A stretch of 64,000 nt of DNA from Pycnopodia helianthoides (Eukaryota > Echinodermata > Asteroidea > Forcipulatida > Asteriidae). Each line of letters starts with the position of its first letter. Within the stretch, counting starts at the first letter, position 1. Shown one piece after another: positions 46,558-59,400 of this stretch. The position numbers and the translations under genes are program-made. The notes under the pieces are model-generated. The model had not been told where the DNA came from. It ran no database searches and saw only the letters and a program-made list of their open reading frames with translations. Location: NCBI GenBank assembly GCA_032158295.1, contig CM063254.1:7792614-7856613 (forward strand), in the 5' to 3' direction.

Positions 46558-46953
46558 CACGGCTACATGCTTAGCAAGTGGTGTTTCGCACGGTCTCGTT
46601 AGTACGTTAGTACATGAAGCAAACTAACCTCTGTGACCTGGTAATTGACTAAATAAAATAAGTGCTGTTTTCAAGTCCCTATATCCATCCTCATATCAAG
46701 GAAAAGGTCTTACATGTTAGCACATGAAGCAAACTAACCTCTGTGACCTGGTAATTTAAAAATCCAAACGTTACCGAGGTTTTCACTTCAGCAAAATGCG
46801 AATTTGATGCCACTTCAAATGAAAGCTTCAACTGCTCAAACTTTTCGTAGTTAAAAAACAAACCCAACATAATCATTTTGGAATTATGAAAATTGTTTGT
46901 ATAAATATCCGTAAATTCCCGCCACTTTGACGGCGGATGCAATTTTTTTCTCT

Positions 46954-47044
46954 GCAGCACACGTCGGCTATGGAGTCAACAGTTAAGGGATAGGCTGTTC
47001 TTCCTACCCCTTAACTGTTGACTCTATAGCCGACGTGTGCTGCA
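46954..47044. repeat. Long hairpin, 36-bp arms
   Basis: Arms GCAGCACACGTCGGCTAT...GTTAAGGG (46954-46989) and complement (47008-47044), almost perfect, separated by 18 bases. Confidence 0.85.
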
Positions 47045-47524
47045 TAAAAAAAAAATGCACGGCGGATTGCTCGGCCCACTGCTGGTGTCAAAGGGAAATT
47101 TGTCCCTAAAAGAGGGCGCTATCAGAAGAAGCTTGTAGGCCTACACAGTTCGCCGTATAGGGGGACAGAATCTCATGGGGGACAGAATCTCCTGCCACAC
47201 CGGTACAGTTTTCTCGAATGTGACTTCATTTCAGAGGGAAATATTTTACAGAAAAGGTTTAATGAACTTCAATCAGTAAGCTTTCAATCTAAAATTAAAT
47301 AAGGAGTTTTTTTTAATTATCATTACCAATCCTGTACAATGCCTTTCAATATTTTAGTTCAACTGCAACCACCCCCGCTTTCCGCGTTAAAGGCACAGTA
47401 CACGTCTATAGTAATGGCTCAACCTATGATCCCCCAAGATGAGATGAGAGAAGCACAATTACAAGACGAGACCATGAACTGGTGGGTCTTGAGATCCAAA
47501 GAAGAGGGTAGTGATCGTGGTGAG

Positions 47525-47690
47525 TGGAGGACTAGTCCCACTTGTCATCAGCAGCCTCCAATACATATTGGGCCCTATGGTACGCATCCAGCAGAGGTGT
47601 GGAGGCAAGCTCAAGGTCCATGTGGACCGGTTGAAACCCTATGTTGGGGAAGAAATCGAACCTTAGGGTGGTCCGACAAGACGCCACCAA
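47525..47690 (+). pseudogene. Ty3/gypsy integrase C-terminal remnant
   Basis: One frame gives the KLKVHVDRLKPYVGEE motif typical of the end of gypsy-type integrases, followed by a stop. Upstream the frame is broken. No complete pol domain or LTR pair was recognised. Confidence 0.55.
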
Positions 47691-47869
47691 GGCAAAACCC
47701 GTGGCAAAACCGGCCAAGTTGCATTTGAGACTCGTGAGAGTGTGGCGTAGGGTAGTGGAGGTAAATGTAGTGGAGGAAATGGCGAAACCCCCTGTGTTGG
47801 TTGTAATTAACCAATGTTTCTGGTTAGTGTGTGTTTTTCAGATATCAAAAGTAAGAGCAAGATGAATGG

Positions 47870-48070
47870 TGGACAGAAAAAACATGGTGGCGGAGCGTCG
47901 TCCAAAGAAGGCGAGGAGGTTTAGATGTGACAGATGTCAGAACAGCTTCTCTCTGGAGGCATGTGAAGGAGATCCATGGTCCACTTATGCTGTTGTATTG
48001 TAGGAAGTGTCCTACAAAGCTGCCAGGAGGGTTACCTTCAATCAGCACTACTCTACGTGCCACCCAGGTT
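47870..48070 (+). pseudogene. Decayed C2H2-like zinc-finger reading frame
   Basis: FRCDRCQNSFSLEA in one frame is continued by a HVKEIH segment and a YCRKC...H segment in shifted frames, suggesting a frameshifted finger-bearing ORF, probably part of the adjacent retroelement remnant. Function unknown. Confidence 0.4.
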
Positions 48071-49968
48071 CACGTGGGAAGGGCGGTTGGTCCAACCAGA
48101 GGTAGAGCAGCAGCAGTCAGATCCGCCCGATTGGTCGCTGCAGGTTGGCGACAGGCAGCAGAGATGGTAGTAGCAGCACCTGCCACCATCTCACAGCCCC
48201 CGACACCCAGTAGAGAGTTGACACTAACTGAGTCCAGTTTGGATCATGGAGCAACCAGTGATGAAGCAGTGATGTCACGCCAACTCCAATTTTACCTCTC
48301 TGCACTGAGCGTTCTGTTTCCCTGAGACCGGTCTTCACACCCATTCCCATTCCTGCCCCACGTGATGGTAAGCCCAGAGGGATGCTGGCTGTGGCAGCCG
48401 CCGCAGCTTCCCCGCGATCTTCTACTATCCATGCCATCCCTATACTAAGAGAGCATCGGGAGTTGATGCTGATACCCAGACGGTCCTGGCACGACGACTG
48501 GTAAAGGCCTTGGTGAAAGACCAGCGAACCCGACTCTTCTTCTACGCCGGCAGAGAGGTGAATAGAGAGGAGAACTGTAGCACCTATGAGGGGTGGTTTG
48601 AGATTGTCAACTAGCCATCATCTTCCGGAGAGTGCGAAAAGGAGGGAAAGTCAGTCTTGCTCATTTTTTTAAATACTCGACAAATAGTGAAGGTTAAAGT
48701 TTTTCTGTGATTTTCGCTGAATTTTTGTTTGATTAATGTCTAAATTGTTTCTAATGTTAAAATTGTTGTATATTGCGATTGTAAACTTTGCATAAATCAG
48801 GTATAGCGGTGCTGTTAAAAGGTTCAATGCCAGTGATCTTTCCAGTGGTGCATAAATCAAGTTGTGAGTGTTTTAATCTTTCCAAAAATTGTATTCTTTC
48901 TGATGTAGAAAATCAAAAGCCCTTTGATTTTTGTATAAAGAAATTTCCATGTAAATCAGGTGAATCAGTGTGTTTATAATGTGTAATTCTAGACACAACC
49001 TTGATTTTGTATTAATAATAATAATCTATGCATGTGTAATAACCAAATATCACTTTTTCTTTTGGTACCAAATGCGCCAAATACGTCCATTCCTTTTTTT
49101 TGTTTAAATAAAGTTAAAGTCCTAGTAAACCACGTTAGGATTTTTGTGAATAATTAATGAGGCTTGGAGAGAAGGTAGGGTCCCTCTCAAAGACAACCTA
49201 ATGGCAAGTTTTAGAGTGTGAGGTTGACTATAATAGTAGATGCACTGTCGTTTAGTTTTTGTATTTGTTAAGCTGGTTTGGACTGGGACTAGCTTAGCTC
49301 GAGCCTATGTAACGGACAGTGCATGATGTGTGTAGTAATTTATTTAGTTGTGAGCATGCGCGATGAGATAGGTATGGTGTATTGCACCGATCTGTGCGTG
49401 AGTTGTGCCGCATGGCATGCGGTACCAGACTGTACGATGAGATTGTCAATCTGCAGCTGGATCTCGAGGACTGAACAGGTTCGTGAATTCGCTCTGTATA
49501 TATTACCATGGACTAGTTTATTGGTCCACGGTATTACCCAGGTTTATTCTGTTGTATTCTCCGTTGCGCGTGGTTGATTACCAGTGCATGTGAGCAGGTT
49601 TTTAGAGTAGCCACAAGCAGGTTGACTGTAGCGAAGGCTGGTTGACCGTGAGTTGATTCATTGTATTTATGGTCAGGATCGGCGATAGCTTGGTGCTTCG
49701 TTGTTCTTGTTAGGTGATGAGCAGTTTGTCACTAGGACGATCGTACGAAAGCCCGTTTAGTGCCATCTTTATTTTATTTTTGAATGCAGTTGTTTATGTT
49801 TTCAATGCAGCTAATTATATTTCCCAGAGCAGTTAATTTTGTTTTCAGGAAATTTACGAAACTAAGTTTGGGTCGCGGGCCTTCGTACAACATCGAATAG
49901 AGGCCTGATAGTTAAATGACCCCGTTTCACAAAGGCCGTAGGACGCACAGAATACTTTTTAGTAACTT

Positions 49969-50115
49969 TTGGTTCTGCATTTATTTATTTTGGCGAGTGC
50001 ATTTATTTATGTTTTCGATGCAATTATTTATATTTCCACTGCATTTGTTTATATTTTCACTGCATTTATTTATATTTTCACTGCATTTATTTATATTTTC
50101 AATGCAATTTTGCAA
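49969..50115. repeat. ~20-bp A/T-rich tandem repeat
   Basis: Five to six units of CACTGCATTTATTTATATTT with diverged outer copies. Confidence 0.75.
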
Positions 50116-50463
50116 TTGATTCGTAATAGAAAAATGGGATTCTGGGATTCTGCTAACACGGGGGACACAACCTGCAAATGCAGAGAGCTCCCCTGCTTGC
50201 TCCACAGTGGTACCCTGTACGATCTCCACTGTCCCAACTATAGTTGGACGCCCAAACTAGAACACTCAAGTTGAGACCGGTCTCAACTAAAGTTGGGACG
50301 ATTGTCAAGTTGGGACGGGACACCAATACTCTGAACTCCCTCCGATCCGGAGAGAGAAATTTGGAGGGAGAGGGAGACCAACCAGAGTTTAATTTGTTGG
50401 CATGAACCGGGCTTAGTGACTAGTTTCTAGGTGAAAGTATCCAGAATTTACAATCTGTACACT

Positions 50464-53400
50464 ATGTCTTTATCCAATCCACAGAGTAAATATATGCAAC
50501 TGCCTAAAAAAACAACAATGGCATCTGTTCCGATGACTCAGCTGCCTGAACGATCCAAATCCTACAAACCAGGAAACAACGATGAAGAAAGCGACGTCGG
50601 ATCCAGTGCCTCCGAAGACTCTGGAATCGAAAGTGTGAAGGAAAGAGTTTCCAGAAAAAAGGTTGGTATGGCTGTTTAAAGGTATAAATAAAATTAAAAA
50701 AAAAAACTGTTCCTGAAAGATTGCCTTGATAAATTTGTATAATGCCGCACATATATGTTTTTATTTGAATGTAATTTTACAGGAACATTACAGAATTGGT
50801 TTTTGCTGAAAAACAGTTGCTGGCAGTCTAAGCACTTTAGGTAATCCACCATATACAAAAAGTGACAAACCTGTAGAAGTTAGAGATCGATCGGCCATCT
50901 GGGTCACGAGAAAATAGTGAAAAAACCACACATTTGCATGAAATCATATAGACCATGTGAACGTTGTTTTCAATAAGTGTGACCTTGTACATTCTTTGAG
51001 TATTCTGGCAGGCAAGATACTACACTGGTCCTATGGGAAAGTTGACATTTTGTGTCATAGTTTCCACATAAAACCAAGAGTTATGAAAGTAAAAGCTGGA
51101 CAAGATTTTAGATGTGCCCCCTTTCATCATATCAAAAGTTGATCAGAATTAGACAGTGCAATCTCCATAAAATATAAGATCTTATGCTTTCTTCCATTGA
51201 GCTGTGTACAAATCGTGCCTGCAGGAAGTCCAGGCTCTGTGGCTCTTTTGTAAACATGTGATGTCACAGGTCACATCGTCTATAGATTCAACAAATGAAT
51301 AAAACGCTTGAGAGCGATAATCTCCAATCGGAAAATTAGTTTATTCATTTCTCATCAAATATGGCGTTTCAGACAGAAATATTTAAAGAGATGTTTTCTA
51401 CTATCATCATCATCAGACCGTGTAAGTTTTATGTAAATCTGTGATCAAAAGTATATTTTACAAGTTGTTTTCTTACAAATTCTGTAATGTTTCTTTAAAT
51501 TGATGACACGATTTTTCAGATATGAAAATAAACATCTTTCTTTAATTTAATAATGGTCATTGACAAATCCAAGGGAGGGCAAAAATTGGGGTATTAGTAT
51601 CATATTTGAATCTTCTCTGCCCTCACAGTATACCCATTTAAACCTTCATGAAGGGAAGCAATTATAGTTGTAAAGCGTCTTGCTCAAGGACACAAGTGTC
51701 GTGATGGGCTCGAACCCATATTCTGATTACTGAGTCCGATGCACTAAACCAATAGGGCATGACACACAACATTTAACTTCTTCCTTTTTTTCGTTGGCCC
51801 TAAAACAAAACCAATAATTTGATAAAATTATTCACAGGTTGGATTTACCGTGTGTTTATTGACAACCAGTGAACGGAAGTCGATTTAACCCACTGATTTA
51901 AATTGTAATAAGGGAATAAAAAGGGGCGACAAGGTCTTAAACAGCCATTTAAAACTGGCAGGGTTGTGGCCGTTTCAGGAACAGTCAAAATGCATGCAAC
52001 GCTCAACGGTTGTGCGAATGCGCGCCTAATACTAATAGATTTTACGTATGTGTGTATTGATTGCGTTAGACGTAAATTAGCGCTCGCGTAAGCTTGCGCC
52101 ACAGGCATGTTTAAAGGCCCTGTACACTATTGGTAAGTAATGATAGAAAGGGTTCCTTAAAATATTTCTGCCTAAAATGCTATCGTTTCTGAGAAATGAG
52201 TAAAACAATAGTTTTGATCACGCGTGATAAAAACTCGATGTTTGAAAAAACAGAAAAACACATAAGGTCTCTTTTTACTATTTTCTCGTGACCTCGATGA
52301 CCAATTGAGCTCAAACTTTCACGGGTTTGTTTGTTCATGCATATATTGAATCACACAAAATGTGGACACTGATTTTGAGCTGTTACCAAAAGTGTAAAAT
52401 ACCTTTAAACCCTCCTCACCGTGTTTATATCGCACGTTTAAACATGGCCACGTGATTTGCTCCTGACCAATACGAATGGATAAACTGTCTCGGGTATTTT
52501 ATGAATATTTGTTCAAAGAAAAGCAACTGATTGTATAATTGATTGTGTTGAACAATTTCAGAAAAAGAAAAAAGGGGCATGGCTTGCAACAACTTTCAAG
52601 AAGAAACAGTGTGTCCAATATGTCGCAGATCCTAAAAGTTCAATCGAAGTGTAAGTTGTAAATTTATTCCTAACTTGTTGATTATTAGTTATTAGGGCCT
52701 TCCACCTGATCAGTCACATACCTGAATGCGTGAGTTTTACCCAGAGCTTAATTCTCTTGTGTTTTCCTCCCTCATCTTAAACTGAAACTTCTTTACTTGT
52801 CCTCTCTCCATGGGGTTCTAGACCATAGTAGTATAGTGATTAAGTTCGCTTCTCTGAGAACCCTTGGCTTCAGAACCGGAGATAATAAATAAATGAAAAA
52901 AGAAAGAAAACCAAGTTCCTCATATTTAGGTATGGTAGGCTAAACATTCGCTCGTCCCCAGCGCCTTGCCTTAAAACCAAAGGCGCTGGGATGGGCAAAC
53001 GTATCGTTAACGTTAATGCTCAGCCCCATGCTCAGTCCCATCACACTCGCACTGCAAGCACTGCACGCATGACGTACTTCCTGAACAAGAATCTGTGCAA
53101 GCTGATTAGCCCATCCCAGCGGTCCTGGAAGCGCTGGGCGAGGAGGCAACATGCACTTGCTGAGTGCCAACTATTTTTTCTAAAGGTGATTAGAGGGACT
53201 CGGGTCTAGGGGCTCCCTGTTAGGGGTGGGGGAAATCCACAAAAACATCTCTGGACCAGACATTTATGAACAAGAACAGAATCAAAATGATTTACACACA
53301 ATGTAGTTTAACATACAATGTGTAAACTGCTTTTATTTTAACAAGCGCTAAGAGAAGATTTGTCTCATTTTTGTTATATGGGTGAGTATAATATGATACT

Positions 53401-56400
53401 CAACAAAATTGAAAGATATTTATCAGAACTCATTGAGGACGTATTTTTTTGATTGAAAAACACAAGACCACTGGACTTGTCCGGTCTTGAGTTGACTGCC
53501 CGACGCAAAAAAAATCTAAGGCCATGGGCCTCCGCTCCAGGGTAAGTTGCGACCCTGTGTGACCATGGATGTGAGATTAACACTGTTACAATGGACTTTA
53601 TGATGCATTGTTTCAAGTTAAAAAAAACACAAAAACCCCACAAAAACACACAAGGGAAACTGACTGGGTAAATTTAAATTCAAGTATATTTAAAATAATT
53701 TTTGGTTGAACAAAGATTTTTTTTTTTACTAGAGCGGGACTTGAATCTGCGACTTCTGGATTAACGTGCCGTCGCTCTACCAACTGAGCTTTATCTATCA
53801 TTTCAAACATCAAGTAATTACGAAAGCCCAATCGTACCACTGAAGTTTTATACTATCAGCAGGAACTAATTCGTTACAACGAATTAATAAATCGTTGGAA
53901 CGAATTATTAATTCGTTGTAATTTTCATTCAAACGAATTATTAATTATCCAAACGAATTACTAATTCGTTTAAACGAATCAGTTCCCACTGATAATATAT
54001 ACTTCAGTGGCACGATTGGGCTTTCGTAAGTAATAAACCACAATGTTAAATTGCTTCTGACTGGCACCCCGAACAAAACAGGGAGACTGCTAACATTATG
54101 CAAGGGCAAGATGGCTCAGTTGGAAGAGAGCCAACACATTAATCTGGATGTTGCAGGTTCAAGTTTCTTTGTTTAACCCCAAATTATTGAAAACTGATCC
54201 AGTTAGTTTCCCTTGCGGTTTCCTACTTGATATTTGTTTAATAGAAAAGAAAACCTAATTCCCCTTGTTAAAGGAACATTACAGAATTGGTTTTGCCAAC
54301 AAAACAGTTGCTGGCAGTGTAAGCACTTTATGTAATCCCCCCATATACATAAACTGACAAACCTGTAGAAGTTTGAGATCGATCGGCCATCTCGGTCACG
54401 AGAAAATAGTGAAAAACCGATTACACATTTGCATGAAATCATATAGACTCAACAAATGAATAAAACGCTCACTGAGCGATAAACTCCAATCGGAAAATTA
54501 GTTTATTCGTTTCTCATCAAATATGGCATTTCAGACAGTAATATTTCAAGGGATTTTTTCTAGTATCATCATCATTAGACCGTGTAAGTTTTATGTAAAT
54601 CTGTGATCAAAAGTATATTTTACAAGTTGTTTTTCTTACCAATTCTGTAATGTGCCTTTAACTGACTTTTGTGACCTTGTTTTTGTTACTGACGTATCAC
54701 CAACCATTATGCTTCCTGCTATTTGTGTCAGAGACCAACCACTTCAGTCAGTTCCTGTGACATCCTGTTTGACTGAATATTGCAACGAAAGAACTCATTG
54801 TATAGTTTTTGAGGCATTGCGTGGTGAGGTAGAACCCACTCCGCGGCAGTGAAGTTACCGTAATAACGAGAAGTCATCTGGGTCCACTATAAGCGAAAAA
54901 TAGTATCCCGGCCAATTCCCATCCTACCGCCCAGGTATAGTGTTACACCCGGTATGACGTCGGGCCGTCACACACGTAGGCTTACATTGGAAGACTGAAA
55001 ATGAAAGAAACAGGGAAACAATTGAGTTGGTTGCTGGTCACGAACAGCTTGTGTTGTAATCTTTTAGTCGTATATCAGAATGAATAAAATACATAATAAC
55101 ACAGAAATATCTAAATAATTAATGTAAACTCGTATGTCCAAAGACCTAACTAGTCTATAAGGAACACATGTGCACCAGCAAACCTCCTTACGCACAGAAA
55201 ACACTGTACTAAAGAAATATGTTGGTACTGGACAAAACAACTCTCAACTACTCCATAAACAAAAACAAAGAAACACATTAGATAAAACGAATAAAGAAAC
55301 TTGTAACTTAAAAACCACTAGTGGGAACTCAGGCAAAATCTTGGGACTGATGGTAAAACAAATCACTCAATAAACAATGATTCTACGAATAATAAAGGCA
55401 ATGTAGTGGTGATCACATATCGATTGCCAAACCAAACCCACACAGAAAGTAGTGCACTTAATAGTATGCATATAGATAAACTATGCTGTGTAGCAATACT
55501 AATCATCGATATGCTCACTTCCTAACCACGAGCCAAGAAGTGGCAATAAAACTCTTTCGCAACTTTATACCAACAGCCTAACGGACTTCACGGTGCGACA
55601 CTGAGTATTTATGCATTGTTTAAGACAATGCTAGTCTAATGTATAGGGCTATAATAAAAAAAGGTCTAAACTTAAAAAAATAGAAAACTAAACTGACTTT
55701 TTCTCCTCAAAATAAATACAGTTAGAAAAGTAAATCAGTACTAATCTTAGTGTGAGGACATTCTATAAAGTCTGAGAAAAACATCAAAACTCAAGAAAAG
55801 CATCTTAGTTAATCAAAGCATCATGGAGAAAACTAGTTATTCCTTGACTAGAAACTTGTCATGGTAAATGAAAAGTAACAAACTAATCCGAATTCCGTCT
55901 CCCGAATTCCGAAAATCTACTCCGTGGTAGTAGAACAAAATGCAAGACAAGTTCTGTAAAGAACATTTGTTTGTTTACGCGTCGCCTTCCGGGTAGTGAC
56001 TGTATGGAAGTGTATATAGGAAGTGTATATATATACACAAATCGTGCTCCATTATTCCACCCGGGCGGATTACTATTCCGACCGGGCGGATTACTATTCC
56101 GTCCTATATACACTTCCGTACAAACCGGAAAGCGACGCTTAGAAAAAAAGTCGCCGCGTAACAAAAAAAATTGCCGCCAAACAAAAAAGGCGACGCAAAA
56201 AAAAATAATAATAAATCGCCGCGTGTAAAAAAAAGTGGCTTCCAAAAAAAGTCGCCGCCAAAAAAAGTCGCCGCGTGATAAAAAATGTCGCCGCCAAAAA
56301 AAAAAAAAAAATCACCGATAGGGTTAGGGCAATTTTCGAAAAAATAGGTTTTTATGTGAACGAGTCCCTTTGTTCCAATATGCACGAGACTTGCACAGAA

Positions 56401-59400
56401 TATTAAGCCTAATATTATTAGTAAAGTTTTCTTATTCATTTCTGAATTCAGATGTTTCTGTGGCCAACCGCAAGATGCCCACATCTCAACGAGCAGGGTC
56501 GATCTTGAGGGTGAGGAGGTTATGCAACGGGTTGAAGAGGAGCATATTGTGGAGACGCCAACAGACGCTTTCGGAGAAATCAGTTTTAGGGGGTTCGTCA
56601 ATCCGCTGGATACATGCCAGCTGGCACATCCAAGGTTAGTGTCTGGGATGTAAACGGCATCGGTCATTGAAATCATTGTGTCAAGAGTGCTTGAATCAAG
56701 ATAAGTACAGAATCAAGATAAGTATAGAAATAAAGATAAGGTACAGAATCAGATAAGTACAGAATCAAGATAAGGTACAGAATCAGATAAGGTACAGAAT
56801 CAAGATAAGGTACAGAATCAAGATAAGGTACGAATCAAGATAAGTACAGAATCAAGATAAGTACAGAATCAAGATAAGGTACAGAATCAAGATAAGGTAC
56901 AGAATCAAGATAAGTACAGAATCAAGATAAGTACAGAATCAAGATAAGGTACAGAATCAAGATAAGGTACAGAATCAAGATAAGGTACAGAATCAAGATA
57001 GTACAGAATCAAGATATGGACAGAATCAAGATATGGTACAGAATCAAGATAAGTACAGAATCAAGATAAGGTACAGAATCAAGATAAGGTACAGAATCAA
57101 GATAAGGTACAGAATCAAGTAAGTACAGAATCAAGATAAGGTACAGAATCAAGATATGTACAGAATCAAGAATGGTACAAATCAGATAAGGTACAGAATC
57201 AGATAAGGTACAGAATCAAGATAAGGTACAGAATCAAGATAAGGTACAGAACAATATAAGTACAGAATGGTCAGGTTAAATGGGACGTTGTTTTGGCTAA
57301 ATCAGATTTATGGCTGTCTATGGGTTTTATGAGCTATATAGACCCCAGTTACTGCAATCTTGACTGGCGCCGTTGATGTTACATTGTCATGTGGCGGCCA
57401 GCGCTGAAGGGCTGGGTGAGAGTTCATAATTCCACAGCCATGCAGGCCTACTATGATCATGATGACAGTCACCCATTAATAGCAAAATTGCCATTACTGG
57501 TATATTTTCTCTCTTAATAGCATGATTTTTATCTGAATTTTGGGTGAAAAAATAGAAATTGACATGAACTGGATTTGATTAACATACTATCAGCAGATTA
57601 TTGTGCCCGCGCCCTGTCAACTGAGCTAGCCCTGTGTTGGCGGTCTCCCTATTGTGTGCCAGTCAGAAGCAATACAAAAACTGCTGTACAACCAGGGATC
57701 CCATTTGAGTCTAGGATATAACTTGGGCAGTGGCAATTCAGGGATCACATAAGGGGATGAGAGTTTTTGGTAAAGGCCCGTTAAGTTCAAGTAAATTTTC
57801 TTTGTTTACCCATCAGATGAGTTAAATTTACCGAGTCAGTTTTGTGTGTGGTTTATTTATTTTGAAACTTTGATCAGAATTTATACTTCTTTTGTTTTCC
57901 TGGTGAGAGAAAGTTGCAGTAGTTTTCTTCAGCTAGAAAGAAAATATACTCCTCAGTTAATTTACTTCTCTGGGGATACTGTTCCCAAAAAGTTCTGAAA
58001 AATGCCTACAACTCCAGGGGTTATTAAAAAGTGAAAATTTTCAACATCATTTCAACATACCTCCTAAAGTTTGGATCTTGCTTTCAGACCTTTTTGTCAG
58101 CAACGACCCACGCCCAGTCATATCATCAGGTTAAACTACACTTAAAATAACGGCTCAATTGGAAACTATGTGGGCTTCTGCAGGGTTTTCAATAAGCCAT
58201 ATGCACAATTGCCATCTCAAAAACCAAGTACAGTTATGCAAAAAATACCAAAAGCTGTCAAGATGGACGCCATGCTGTAGTTTACATGTAACTATACAAG
58301 GTTTTATAGACTTTGTGTACTGCACTACTTCAAAATTAGCATGCCACGATAGTTGCTGGTGTTGGTTGGACTCGGATTTCACCCAGAATCTTTTGCGCGC
58401 CGATCATGCGCATTGAGACATGCATACCTATGGGCTATTGACATTTGAGAAACTTTTGAACTTAGTAAAAACCAGGTTTGTAGCTATGACTCTTTTTTTT
58501 CTGTCATTAGTTTGTCCGTCTGTCGGATCGCACTGATACGTCATTGGTTCTGAAACTTCTGACGAAGTACTGGTCACTGCACACGCCCCAGCTCGTTATC
58601 TCTCTGACTGGTGGGGAGCGGATCTCCAATCTTAACAAGCAAGACAAGGAGACTTTCAGCAGAGGGGTAATTAAGGTGAGAAAAAACCCCACAGAACACT
58701 GATGATATCTTTTCAATGCTAATCTCTGTTTTCCTTCTCTATGGATCATGGTCGGTCACAGATCTTTAGCCTATTAATGGCCTGTCCTGCTCCCTGCAGT
58801 TGACCAGTCAATATTTTCTGGGTCGAGCTTGATGGTCACAACCCTGAGAGATGCAAGCTCTTCCTGAATCTGCAGAAAGGTCCTATTAAATAAATTTCCC
58901 TGATGTTGTAACCATTTTTCTTATTATGTTAAATGCAGCGTTGCATGACTCGAGTGCAGGACTCGGACCCGAGTTCGTCTCGAGTCACAATTTCGGTACT
59001 CCGACTTGACTCGAGTCACGTCTGCAAAAGACTCAGACTCAAACTCGACTATCATGACTCGGACTTGTTCCCGAGGACTCGTGACTTGCGAGTCACGTAT
59101 TTTCACAAACAATACTTTTTAAAGTATTAAAAACAATTCCGATGATCCGATTGTCATTCCCGTAGTGCATACAGAGGAATATTAACGTCTAGCACAAGAA
59201 ATAAGTACACTGTCATAATTATGGTGTTGCAAGTACTGTTCGTGATTAGTGTGTAGTAGATGGCCGTGTACGTACAGCGCATGTATAGTCGATTCGTATT
59301 GTAGGGTTGACCGGAGGTTGCGATGCACACAACTTTAAATGACACAAGAATATACTAGTAACTGGCTTTTCTGTCCCTTGTTCCGGAGCTTTATTTTACT

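Larger units (their letters stand above)
42557..50463. other. Intergenic region between PUF60 and the TRPM gene
   Basis: Besides the listed elements, 48650-49960 shows no gene, RNA or clear repeat. 50232-50340 has a small CTCAACT/AGTTGAG hairpin. No TATA box stands out before the TRPM exon. Confidence 0.5.

Noticed and set aside
56690..57270. CRISPR-like array
   Set aside because: Contiguous direct repeats without spacers in an animal intron; a minisatellite.
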